From: Thauera carbonicopians
GTDB taxonomy: Bacteria > Pseudomonadota > Gammaproteobacteria > Burkholderiales > Rhodocyclaceae
Direction of reading: 5' to 3'
Length of the DNA stretch: 64,000 nucleotides
Assembly: GCF_025699485.1 (NCBI RefSeq)
Contig: NZ_JANUXN010000010.1
Span: forward strand, 62,001-126,000
Below are positions 1 to 8,588 of the stretch, piece by piece (within the stretch, counting starts at the first letter, position 1; each line of letters begins with the position of its first letter). The notes under the pieces were generated by a model. That model had not been told where the DNA came from, made no database searches, and worked only from the letters and a program-made list of their open reading frames with translations. The translations under genes were made by a program, and so were the position numbers.

Positions 1-1
1 C

Positions 2-2371
2 GAACTGCAGACCCTGCTGCGCATCCCCGGCTGGGATCGCAACGGCAGGAAGATTGCGCAGTTCCAGGTCGACCACGTCGTCGAACTGCAGGTCTCCGGA
101 CAGATGGGTGCTGGCGTCGGCAACAGCATCCAGAACATGGAGCTGCTGGACCAGCCGTCGAATTCGAGTTCCGGCGGCACGATACGCAGCGGGATCTACC
201 GCAAGGTCGATGCCTTCCTCGACACCTTCGAGCCCAAGCCGGACCGCGGCACGTTTCTGCGCCAGCATGACCTCGTGTTCACCAGCGTTGCCGCCACCGG
301 CGCCGGTTCGGCGGCGGGTGCGTCGGCCTGGTGGACCAAAACCGAGATCGAGGGCGCCGATCCGCTGAGCACCGCGAGCCCACCGAATCCCGCCGAGGAC
401 GGCGACGTGCAGGGTTCGGCCGGGGAATTCGTCCTGACTTCCGGCCCCGGTGGCATCACCGTCGGCCGTTTCCGCCACAGCCCCGGCGCCGCGCCCGTGG
501 TCGGCCGCAGCCAGGCACGCGCGCTGGCCGGCCTGGAGATCACGGCGATCAGCCTGACCGACAACACGGGCAATCCGGAAGGACCGATCGGCTCGATGTC
601 GGCGAAATGGGATCTGCCTCCCGACTGGCAGCCCAAAACGCCCATGGTCACGGTTTCGCTGAACGGTGACGGCGAGTATTGCGGCTACCCTTCCGCCCTG
701 CCCGCGCTCGAGCTCGAATACAGCAAGCTCAGCCCGGTCCTGTTCGAGAACGTCTCGACCGAGGACGGCGAGCTTGCCGCCGAAGGCACGCTGACCCCGT
801 CGATTCCCATCCTCGACGCGCCGATCACCGTGCGCCTGCGCGGGCGCGACCTGACGTTTTCGCTCGATTACGGCCCCGATCAGGTCAGCCTGCCGATTCC
901 GCGCACCACCATCGACGACGCCTACGTCAGCGTCTTCTACTCCACCATGCGCGGCCTGGGCGTCGGCGGCCAGATTCTGTTCTCGATCGAAGGCGCCGGC
1001 AGCGGCGAACTCGCCGCATCGACGTCGACGACCGGCGGCCTCGTGTTCGAAGGCGGCTTCACTTTCGAGCCCTCGCTGTTCGACCGCGCCCGGGTGCGCG
1101 CCTGGTGGCGCAACGGCCAGTTCGGCGCCGACGGCACCATAGGCATCGACACGCCGGACAAGATCCGCGGCATAGAGAGCGCGACCGCAACCGTCAGCGT
1201 CGAGGAAGGCCGCTGGACCTTCGCCGGCAGCGCGGCGCTTTCGGTGCCCGGCGTCGATGAAGCCTCGATCGCGATCACGCAGGGCGAGAACGGCCTGAAC
1301 ATCGCCGGCGACGTCCAGCTCGCGGCCAATCCGGCGATCCGCTCCGGCTCGATCCACGTCGAGTGCGAACAGTCCGAGGGCGGATGGAAGGTCTCGGCCA
1401 GTGGCACGGCGCAGCCGGCGATTCCGGGCGTCGATTCAGAACTCTCCGTCAGCTACGACGACGGCGCCTTCGACGCCAGCTTCAGCGGCGCCTTCAGCCG
1501 CGGCATGCTGTCGGGCCGGATCACCGCCGGCGCGACCAACCGCAGCATCGGCGAGGACGGCCAGCCCAGCGGCGACGCCGCGCCCGGCGCGCCCATCATC
1601 GTCTACGGCAGCGGCTCGGCGACGGTGCGCATCGCGCCATGGCTGCAGGGGACGGCCGGCCTGCGGCTCGACCCGAACGGCGAGGTCACCGTATCGGGCG
1701 AGATCGCGCTGCCGGGCCAGCTCGAAATCTTCTCCAGGCTCGAATACGACAAGCGCCTGTTCGGCCTGTCGACGCAGATTCCGATCATCCCCGGCGTCGT
1801 CGCCGAAGTCGGCGGCAACCTGAGCGCCAACGCCAGCATCGGCCCGGGCGCGTTCGACCGCTTGCGAGTCGGCATCGAGTACAACCCCGCGCACGAGGAG
1901 AACACCCACGTCACCGGCGACGCCCATCTGAACGTGCCGGCTCAGGCGGGCCTGCGCCTGGGCGCCCGCGCCGGCGTCGGCCTCGGCATCACCGGCGCGA
2001 GCGCCACCGGTGGCCTGGAGATCGGCGGCACGCTGGGCATTTCGGGTGCGGCCGAGGCAAGCGTGCATATCGACTGGATGCCCTCGCAGGGCCTGGAGAT
2101 CGATGCCGAGGCGGCGCTCCATGCCCAGCCCAGCTTCCGCTTCGACGTGTCCGGCTACGTCGCCGTCACCGCGCTCGGCGCGAGCCTGTACGACGAGCGC
2201 ATCGAACTCGCCGCCGTCGAACTCGGCTCGGGCCTCGAATTCGGCGTGCGCTTCCCGATCACCTATCGCGAAGGCGAGCCTTTCGATCTTTCGCTCGACG
2301 ATCTCGAGTTCGACATACCCGATGTCGATCCCGTCGCACTGGTCGACCAGCTCGGCGCGCAGCTCTTCTGA
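2..2371 (+). CDS. C-terminal part of a very large protein with an HNH-like patch (5' end outside window)
   Basis: The frame is open from the first bases of the window, so the true start lies upstream and 789 codons are visible. Near the left edge are VDHVVELQ and, about 25 residues on, NMELLD followed by SNSSSGG. This Asp-His...Asn...Asn spacing resembles the HNH/endonuclease VII fold found in large effector-like proteins, including DUF4157-type proteins linked to contractile injection systems; that link is from memory of family resemblance. The remaining roughly 650 residues are low in Cys and rich in Gly, Ala, Asp and alternating hydrophobic residues, with many short beta-like repeats (for example GLRLGARAGVGLGITGASATG), and suggest a repetitive beta structure. 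No membrane segment or signal is visible in this part. It ends 213 bp before the next gene. The function is not known to me, and without the N-terminus the family call is tentative. Confidence 0.6.
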   Translation, partial: ELQTLLRIPGWDRNGRKIAQFQVDHVVELQVSGQMGAGVGNSIQNMELLDQPSNSSSGGTIRSGIYRKVDAFLDTFEPKPDRGTFLRQHDLVFTSVAATGAGSAAGASAWWTKTEIEGADPLSTASPPNPAEDGDVQGSAGEFVLTSGPGGITVGRFRHSPGAAPVVGRSQARALAGLEITAISLTDNTGNPEGPIGSMSAKWDLPPDWQPKTPMVTVSLNGDGEYCGYPSALPALELEYSKLSPVLFENVSTEDGELAAEGTLTPSIPILDAPITVRLRGRDLTFSLDYGPDQVSLPIPRTTIDDAYVSVFYSTMRGLGVGGQILFSIEGAGSGELAASTSTTGGLVFEGGFTFEPSLFDRARVRAWWRNGQFGADGTIGIDTPDKIRGIESATATVSVEEGRWTFAGSAALSVPGVDEASIAITQGENGLNIAGDVQLAANPAIRSGSIHVECEQSEGGWKVSASGTAQPAIPGVDSELSVSYDDGAFDASFSGAFSRGMLSGRITAGATNRSIGEDGQPSGDAAPGAPIIVYGSGSATVRIAPWLQGTAGLRLDPNGEVTVSGEIALPGQLEIFSRLEYDKRLFGLSTQIPIIPGVVAEVGGNLSANASIGPGAFDRLRVGIEYNPAHEENTHVTGDAHLNVPAQAGLRLGARAGVGLGITGASATGGLEIGGTLGISGAAEASVHIDWMPSQGLEIDAEAALHAQPSFRFDVSGYVAVTALGASLYDERIELAAVELGSGLEFGVRFPITYREGEPFDLSLDDLEFDIPDVDPVALVDQLGAQLF

Positions 2372-2584
2372 AGCAGGCTGCGCCTCACCAGGCATGCGAC
2401 TCGCCCTGCGGGATCGGGATGCAGCGCATGTTCAAAACGGAACAATGCAAGCATGTTTTTCCGCGGGATGCCCCCGGTGGCCCGCGGACACGCATTCGTG
2501 GTAGTAAATGGGCAAGGCGCGGCGGACGCGCAATTCGCGGCGTTCAGCTCCATCCATTGACCATGTTCACCACTGGGGGACGTC

Positions 2585-4057
2585 ATGAGCGAGAAGAATG
2601 ATGGAGGCCTGTTCCGCCCGGGTGAGAACTGCTGGCGGGTCGAGAAGGCGGATCGCTTCGCCTTCATCGTCGATGCGGCCGATTACTTCGTCGTCGCGCG
2701 CAAGGCGATGCTGGCGGCGCGCAAGAGCATCTTCCTGGTCGGCTGGGATTTCGACGCCCGCATCAGCCTGGGCGAACGTGACGACGAAGGCCCGGCGAAC
2801 CTGGGCGACTTCGTCATGTGGCTGGCCAGGCGCTCGCCGGAGCTGGAAATCCGGCTGTTGCGCTGGGACACCGGCGCCTTCAAGGCGCTGTTCCGCGGCA
2901 AGACCCTGCTGACCATCCTGCGCTGGAAGATGCATCGCCGCATCACGCTGCGGCTGGACGCCGCCCACCCCTTTGCCGGTTCGCACCATCAGAAGATCGT
3001 CGTCATCGACGACTGCCTGGCCTTCTGCGGCGGCATCGACATGACTTTGTGCCGCTGGGACCGCCGCGAGCACGAGGACGAAGATCCGCAGCGCATCGAC
3101 CCGTCCGGCAAACCCTACGAACCCTGGCATGACGCGACCAGCGCCTTCGACGGCGCCGCCGCCCGCGCCATCGGGGATCTTGCACGCGACCGCTGGCTGG
3201 CGGCTTCGGGCGAGCGCCTGTCGCCGATCGACGATGCCCACGATTGCTGGCCCGAGGGGCTGGAGCCGAGCTTCCGCGACGTCCGGCTCGGCATCGCCCG
3301 CACCAAGCCCGAGCTCGACGGCGAGGAACCGGTGCATGAAATCGAGCAGATGTACATCGACCTGATCGCGCAGGCGAAGCGATTGATCTATGCCGAAAGC
3401 CAGTATTTCGCCTCGCGCAAGATCGCGCGGGCGATCGCCCAGCGGCTGGCGGAGGACGACGGCCCGGAGATCATCATCATCAACCCGGTCGGCGCCGAGG
3501 GCTGGCTCGAACCCGTGGCGATGGATTCGGCCAGGGCGCGCCTGGTCGAAGCGCTTCAGCGCATCGACAAGCACCGCCGCCTGCGCATCTACCATCCGCG
3601 CACCAAGGCCGGCGCCGACATCTACGTCCACGCCAAGATCATGATCGCCGACGACGACTATCTGCGCGTCGGCTCGTCGAACTTCAACAACCGCTCGCTG
3701 CGGCTCGATACCGAATGCGACGTCATCCTCGCCGCCGACGGCCCCGAAATAGACGGCAAGAGGCAGCGCATCGCAGAGATCCGCAACGATCTGATCGCCG
3801 AGCACCTGGGCACGGAGGCGGAGAAGGTGGCGGAAGAACACGAACGCCACGGCTCGCTGATCGCCGCCATCGAACATCTCCGTGGTGAAGGGCGGACCCT
3901 GATCGACTACGAGCTCCCGGAACTCGGCAACACGGAACAATGGATCGCCGACAACCAGATCCTCGACCCCGAAGGACCGGATGCAATGTTCGAACCCCTG
4001 CACAAGCGCAAGCTGTTCAAGGGCTGGCATTTCCCCCGCTGGCGGAGGAAACACTGA
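2585..4057 (+). CDS. phospholipase D-family cardiolipin synthase-like protein
   Basis: A 490-aa protein with two HKD (HxKxxxxD) motifs, HHQKIVVID near residue 138 and HAKIMIADD near residue 345, the second followed by GSSNFNNRS. This pair defines the PLD superfamily, whose members transfer phosphatidyl groups through a phospho-histidine. The size and the GSSNxNxRS tail fit bacterial cardiolipin synthase-like enzymes, acting on membrane phospholipid. No clear N-terminal transmembrane helices are present, unlike classical ClsA, which places it nearer the soluble ClsB-like proteins. The ATG is preceded by a GGGGGA ribosome-binding site. It is a single-gene unit, convergent with the helicase gene that ends 70 bp downstream. 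The substrate is not proven; other PLD phosphodiesterases share the motifs. Confidence 0.88.
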   Translation: MSEKNDGGLFRPGENCWRVEKADRFAFIVDAADYFVVARKAMLAARKSIFLVGWDFDARISLGERDDEGPANLGDFVMWLARRSPELEIRLLRWDTGAFKALFRGKTLLTILRWKMHRRITLRLDAAHPFAGSHHQKIVVIDDCLAFCGGIDMTLCRWDRREHEDEDPQRIDPSGKPYEPWHDATSAFDGAAARAIGDLARDRWLAASGERLSPIDDAHDCWPEGLEPSFRDVRLGIARTKPELDGEEPVHEIEQMYIDLIAQAKRLIYAESQYFASRKIARAIAQRLAEDDGPEIIIINPVGAEGWLEPVAMDSARARLVEALQRIDKHRRLRIYHPRTKAGADIYVHAKIMIADDDYLRVGSSNFNNRSLRLDTECDVILAADGPEIDGKRQRIAEIRNDLIAEHLGTEAEKVAEEHERHGSLIAAIEHLRGEGRTLIDYELPELGNTEQWIADNQILDPEGPDAMFEPLHKRKLFKGWHFPRWRRKH

Positions 4058-4127
4058 AGCCGCCGGAAAACAGGATTTCGCCGGCTGGCTTCGCCGCTGA
4101 ACGGGCCGCTACGGCCTCCAGGTTCGC

Positions 4128-6425
4128 TCACCCCTGCACCCGCCACCACCGCGGCAACAACGCGCGGACCTCTCCACGCCGATAGCGGTCGTCGATCAGG
4201 AACACCACGCCCCGGTCCTGTTCGCTGCGGATCACCCGCCCCGCGGCCTGCACCACCTTGCGCAGGCCCGGGTAGAGATAGGTGTAGTCGTAGCCCTTGT
4301 CCGCGCCGAAATACGCCGCCATCGCTTGCCGCATCCGTTCATTGACCGGATTGACCTGCGGCAGCCCCAGCGTGGCGATGAAGGCGCCGATCAGGCGCCG
4401 GCCGGGCAGGTCCACGCCTTCGGAGAATACGCCGCCGAGCACGGCGAAGCCGATGCCCTGCCCGTGCTCGCTGAAGCGCTGCAGGAAAGCGCTACGGCCG
4501 CCTTCGTCCATCGACGGCGTCTGCCGCCAGACCGGCAGTTGCGGATCGAGGCGCTGCAGGGTGTCGGCCACCCGCTGCAGATAGTCGAAGCTGCTGCAGA
4601 AGCACAGATAGTTGCCGGGCTGGCGCGCGAACTGGCCGGCCAAGAGTTCGGCGATCGGCTGCAGCGACTGCTCGCGGTCGCGGTAGCGGGTGGAGATGTG
4701 CCCCGCCACCCGCAGCTCCAGTTGGCCGGCCTGGAAAGGCGAATCGGCCTCGACCCAGCGCGTATCCGCGGGCAGGCCCAGCATGTCGCGGTAGAACTGC
4801 GGCGGACTCAAGGTGCCGGAGAACAGCACGCTGGCGTGAGCGGCCGCATGCCGCCCCTGCAGATGCGGCGCCGGCACCACGTTGCGGATGCAGAGCGTGG
4901 AGGCCGGTGTCCGCTGGCGCCCCATGTAGCCGGTCGCCAGGCTCAGATCGAACAGCGCGTGGCCGCCCATCTGCTCGGCCAGCGTCAGGAAGCGCAGCAT
5001 CTCCCAGTAGAGACCCAGCACCGGATCACCGGGCAGCATGGGTTTGTCGGCCAGATCGTCGGCGACGGCGCCGACGGCACGCTGCAGCGCACCGAGCAGT
5101 TCATCCGGCACTTCGTCATAGGCTTTGTAGCCTTCCGTCTGCGCCCGGTTAAGCGCATTCCAGCAGCGCTGCAACCTGTCCAGCGCCTTGCGCACCGCGC
5201 CGGTCGCCGCCTTGCGCGCATCGGCCAGCGCGAACTGCGACAGCTCGGCGGTATACATCCGCCGCGCGCGATCGACCAGGTTGTGGGCCTCATCGACCAG
5301 CATGCCGACTTTCCACTGCTGCGCCACGGTCAGCGCATGGAGCATCGCCGCACTGTCGTAGAAGTAGTTGTAGTCGGCCACCACGACGTCGCTCCAGCGC
5401 ACCAGTTCCTGCGCCAGATAGTAGGGACAGATCTGGTGAGCGAGCGCCACGCCGCGCACCGCCGGCGCATCCCAGGGCTGGGCTTGGGTGATCGCCGCGG
5501 CACGCGCGGCCGGCAGCCGATCGTAGAAACCCTGCGCCAGCGGACAGGATTCGCCGTGGCAAGCCTTGTCCGGATGCTCGCAGACCTTGTCGCGCGCCTG
5601 CACGTCGAGCACACGCAGGCGGCAGGGTTGTTCCTGTGCGGAGAGTTGCCGATCCAGCGCCGCCAGCGCCTGCAGCGCGAGGCCATGGCCGGTGCCTTTC
5701 GCGGTCAGGAAGAACAGCTTGTCCAGGCCTTGCCGCGGCGCGGCCTTGAGCATCGGAAAGATCGTGCCCAGCGTCTTGCCGATGCCGGTCGGCGCCTGCG
5801 CCATCAGGCACCGGCCGCCGCCTTCCTGGCCGGCACAGCGCCAGACGGCGACCGCCAGCTCGCGCTGGCCGGCGCGAAAACGCGCCATCGGGAACTGCAG
5901 CGCCGTCAGTGCCGCATCGCGTGCGGCGCGGTGGGCGGCCTCTGTCTGCGCCCAGGTCAGGAAACGCTCGCACTGCTCCTCGAAGAAAGCGCGCAAAGCC
6001 GCGGCCTCCTGTGTTTCGACGAGCACTGTCTCTTCCCCGCTGCCGACATTGAAATACACCAGGGCCACGCGCAGGCGCTCGAATCCGCGTGCCTCGCACA
6101 GCAGATGGCCGTAGATCCGGGCCTGCGCCCAGTGCAGTGCGCGATGATGGGCACGGATGCCGTCGAGCCGGCCGCGATAGGTCTTGATCTCCTCGACCTG
6201 CCCTGCCCGCGCATCGAAGCCATCGGCACGGCCACGTACCAGCAAGTCCTTATAGCGGCCGGCAAGGCCGACCTCGCTCTCGTAGCCTTCGCCGCGGCGC
6301 GAGCGCACGACGCCGTGGCCGGCGATGCCTTCGAGCGCGCTGGGCGCGGGCGTGAAGCGCAAGTCGAGGTCACCCGTGCGCGCGGTGAACTCGCACAGCG
6401 ACCGCACGGCCACCGTGTAGCTCAC
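4128..6425 (-). CDS. XPD/DinG-type iron-sulfur DNA helicase with N-terminal PD-(D/E)XK-like nuclease domain
   Basis: A 765-aa protein. Residues about 1-170 carry an RADGFD...EEIKTYRG stretch that matches the D...ExK core of PD-(D/E)XK (Cas4/RecB-like) nucleases. After that come Walker A APTGIGKT, a cysteine set (VCEHPDKAC, ESCPL, QICPYY) positioned like the 4Fe-4S cluster of XPD/DinG helicases, DEAH as LVDEAHNL, and a C-terminal motif VI region (QAAGRVIRSEQDRG). It should unwind DNA 5'-3' and may also cut it. I chose a GTG start at 6425 because it has a GGAGG site just upstream and overlaps the stop of the upstream nuclease gene as GTGA, indicating translational coupling. An upstream in-frame extension to 6500 lies inside that gene and is not needed. 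Sharing the operon with a FAN1-like nuclease and a LexA box points to damage repair. Confidence 0.88.
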   Translation of the reverse strand: MSYTVAVRSLCEFTARTGDLDLRFTPAPSALEGIAGHGVVRSRRGEGYESEVGLAGRYKDLLVRGRADGFDARAGQVEEIKTYRGRLDGIRAHHRALHWAQARIYGHLLCEARGFERLRVALVYFNVGSGEETVLVETQEAAALRAFFEEQCERFLTWAQTEAAHRAARDAALTALQFPMARFRAGQRELAVAVWRCAGQEGGGRCLMAQAPTGIGKTLGTIFPMLKAAPRQGLDKLFFLTAKGTGHGLALQALAALDRQLSAQEQPCRLRVLDVQARDKVCEHPDKACHGESCPLAQGFYDRLPAARAAAITQAQPWDAPAVRGVALAHQICPYYLAQELVRWSDVVVADYNYFYDSAAMLHALTVAQQWKVGMLVDEAHNLVDRARRMYTAELSQFALADARKAATGAVRKALDRLQRCWNALNRAQTEGYKAYDEVPDELLGALQRAVGAVADDLADKPMLPGDPVLGLYWEMLRFLTLAEQMGGHALFDLSLATGYMGRQRTPASTLCIRNVVPAPHLQGRHAAAHASVLFSGTLSPPQFYRDMLGLPADTRWVEADSPFQAGQLELRVAGHISTRYRDREQSLQPIAELLAGQFARQPGNYLCFCSSFDYLQRVADTLQRLDPQLPVWRQTPSMDEGGRSAFLQRFSEHGQGIGFAVLGGVFSEGVDLPGRRLIGAFIATLGLPQVNPVNERMRQAMAAYFGADKGYDYTYLYPGLRKVVQAAGRVIRSEQDRGVVFLIDDRYRRGEVRALLPRWWRVQG

Positions 6426-8173
6426 GCTGCCTCCCCCGCATCCTGCTCCCCCCGCCAGCGCACGTGGCAGACGCTGACCGGGATGCCCTGCTCGCCGCAA
6501 TACTGCAGCCAGCGGATCTGGTTGTCCTGCAACCTGTCGCCCGGCGCCTTGACCTCGACCAGCTCGTAGCGGCGCTCGGCGGGCCAGAAACGCACCAGGT
6601 CCGGGAGGCCGCTGCGGTTGGCCTTCACATCGCGCAGCAAGCGCACGAAGAACAGCTTCAGGTGCTCGGCCGGCATGCAGTCCAGTGCCAGCGCCAGCAG
6701 CTCTTCAGTCAGCGCGCCCCAGAATACGAACGGCGACTGCAGCCCCTGCTTGCCGGCAAAGCACTCGTGGATCACTTCGCGGTAGCTGCCGTCGTCGAGC
6801 TGTGCCATACAGGCATCGAACAGCGCCGCACGACGCTGAACGAAATCCGGTGCGCCGAGGTCGGCTGGCCCGCTCTGGAAGGGATGGAAGAAGGCGCCCG
6901 GCAGCGGCGCAAAGATCGCCGGCCAGCACAGCAGGCCGAACAGCGAATTGATCAGCGCATTCTCCACATAGAACACCGGTGCGGCTTCGCTGTGCCAGTG
7001 CTCGCGGAGCACGAACTCGACGGAAACCGGTTGGATGGGCCGATCCAGCTCCAGTTCGATGCGCATCTGAGCCACCTCTGGTACGAGGCCAGCCGAGCGC
7101 CTGCTACCGCCCTCACCCACGCTGCGCCGCAGCCGCGGCAGCATGCGCGCCACGCGCTGGCTTTCCTCGTCACTCTCGGGCGCAGCCCGGGCAGCGAGCG
7201 CCAGCGCCAGGGCATCGGCGAAGCGCCCCATGCGTTCGTAAACACGGATGCGCCTGTGACGCGCACCGGGATAGCGGCATTGCGCATAGGCCTGCTCGGC
7301 CAGCGCCCAATCCTGCACACGCTCACAGGCCTGGCCGATGCGCAGCAGCAGCTTGGCCCGACGATTCTCCAGCCAGGGATTGGCGCAGGCGTATTGCACG
7401 GCGGCCTGCAGCAAATCGGCAGGCGCCCTCCCCTCATCCAGTGCCTGGCGGCAGGCCTGCAGCATCAGATAGCCATCCACATCCGCACGCGACCGGAAAG
7501 CACGCGAGGCGGCATCGAAGGCCACTATCTCGTAGCGGAACACACCGAGATCGGCCAGCACGAACTCCGACCAGTCCTGGTGCAGGTTGCCGAAGAACAT
7601 CAGCCGAAAGCGCTCGCAGATCTCGCCGACCATCACCCGCCATACTGCCGCCGGTGCCTGCGGGTTCCACTCGGCATGGCTTTTCCGCTCCGCATGAAGG
7701 GGCTGCAGCGCCGCCAGCATTTCAGCCTTGCGCATGCCCGCAGCGATCGGCCCGCCAGCGAACACGCGCAACAGTTCGGGCTTGGTGTGCAGTGCGAACA
7801 GTTCCCCCAGGCTCATCGGCTGCCGCTCGTCGAGCCAGCCGAATTCGAGCAGCGGCGCTGCGGCACCGGCAATATCCGGAATTTCCTCATACGCGAGCTT
7901 GTCCGCGCGGAACCAGGGCCCCCGCCTCATCAGCAGGCGCACCATCAGCGCCTGGGCAGGCTGGGGCAGTTGTCCGAACTGCAGCAGGAAGCGGCGCTCG
8001 ACCCCATCCAGCAGATCGTCGTAGCGTTCGCCGATCCAGGCCAGCGCGCGCTGGAAGTTATGCAGGTAGTAGTAGCGGTGAGGCGGGAACATCGGCGTGG
8101 GCAAGGTGACGGCTGTGGAACTCAGACCCGGGGCATCCTGATCTGCATGTTCCAGAGTGACACTGGCTTGCAT
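6422..8173 (-). CDS. FAN1-like structure-specific nuclease (VRR-NUC domain)
   Basis: A 583-aa protein. The C-terminal 110 residues are a VRR-NUC domain: SGLPDLVRFW then YELVEVKAPGDRLQDNQ gives the PD...ExK active site of FAN1/KIAA1018 nucleases. These cleave branched and 5'-flap DNA and in several organisms help repair interstrand crosslinks. The middle is helical with TPR-like character (CERVQDWALAEQAY), and the N-terminus starts MQASVTLEH, as expected for bacterial FAN1 of this length. The ATG at 8173 has an AGGAG site 6 bp upstream; a longer frame to 8350 has no such signal. A LexA-like box lies 22 bp upstream of the ATG, so induction by DNA damage is likely. The gene is coupled to the downstream helicase by a 4-bp overlap. 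Confidence 0.88.
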   Translation of the reverse strand: MQASVTLEHADQDAPGLSSTAVTLPTPMFPPHRYYYLHNFQRALAWIGERYDDLLDGVERRFLLQFGQLPQPAQALMVRLLMRRGPWFRADKLAYEEIPDIAGAAAPLLEFGWLDERQPMSLGELFALHTKPELLRVFAGGPIAAGMRKAEMLAALQPLHAERKSHAEWNPQAPAAVWRVMVGEICERFRLMFFGNLHQDWSEFVLADLGVFRYEIVAFDAASRAFRSRADVDGYLMLQACRQALDEGRAPADLLQAAVQYACANPWLENRRAKLLLRIGQACERVQDWALAEQAYAQCRYPGARHRRIRVYERMGRFADALALALAARAAPESDEESQRVARMLPRLRRSVGEGGSRRSAGLVPEVAQMRIELELDRPIQPVSVEFVLREHWHSEAAPVFYVENALINSLFGLLCWPAIFAPLPGAFFHPFQSGPADLGAPDFVQRRAALFDACMAQLDDGSYREVIHECFAGKQGLQSPFVFWGALTEELLALALDCMPAEHLKLFFVRLLRDVKANRSGLPDLVRFWPAERRYELVEVKAPGDRLQDNQIRWLQYCGEQGIPVSVCHVRWRGEQDAGEAA

Positions 8174-8194
8174 GGCGCTCCTCAGCCGCACTGA

Positions 8195-8210
8195 CTGGCT
8201 TAATATACAG
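8195..8210 (-). promoter_or_regulatory. LexA (SOS) box upstream of the nuclease-helicase operon
   Basis: Read on the minus strand the 16 bases are CTGTATATTAAGCCAG, which is CTG-N10-CAG with an AT-rich spacer, the E. coli/betaproteobacterial LexA consensus layout; the preceding bases extend it as TACTGTATAT. It sits 22 bp upstream of the FAN1-like start codon, where it would block transcription. Assigning LexA control is inference from the match and from the repair function of both downstream genes. Confidence 0.75.
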
Positions 8211-8360
8211 TATCCACATCTCTTCCGCACGCCGACGCGAATCACCCGCGGCCACTGAACTATGATTTGACCGGCAAAGCAGTTCCCGAACGGTGATCGA
8301 TGCGACGGGAAGGCCCCATGCTCTGGCGTTTCTCTGCCAAAAATACGCACCTGTAACCCG

Positions 8361-8588
8361 GTGCTGCGCTGCGCCAGCTCGACGCCCCCGGCGACGCCAG
8401 CTTCTCGGCGGGCGATGAATCTCTGGTGGAATTCAGTGATGGCGTGCTCGACAGGCCTCGCGGTGGATTACTCCAGCGGCCATGTCGTCGCAGCGCGCAA
8501 GCATGTACGTGCCCAGTTCCTGTATGCAATCCATGGCGTGATGGAGGTCGAAACCGGTCGCGGAGCTACGGTTTCCGCTTGCAGGTGA
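8361..8588 (+). pseudogene. fragment of an AraC-family regulator N-terminal domain
   Basis: Within this frame the stretch VDYSSGHVVAARKHVRAQFL, continuing YAIHGVMEVETGRG, has the cupin-like sequence seen near the N-terminus of AraC regulators (DYxxGHxxxxHxHxRAQLLYAxxGVMxVxT). The similarity stops where the opposite-strand methyltransferase gene ends (8566), the C-terminal helix-turn-helix domain is absent, and no credible start precedes it. I read this as the truncated remains of a regulator, cut at or near the join to the methyltransferase gene. The rest of the 8211-8565 gap shows only the promoter region of the minus-strand repair operon. Confidence 0.5.

Noticed and set aside
2567-4054. 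Long open frame antisense to the phospholipase D gene
   Set aside because: It is a GC-rich shadow: no motif, and the sense strand has two HKD motifs and a ribosome-binding site.
4326-8194. Two very long plus-strand open frames opposite the helicase and nuclease genes
   Set aside because: Composition is Arg/Gln/His-rich with no domain, and the minus strand carries complete helicase and VRR-NUC motifs.
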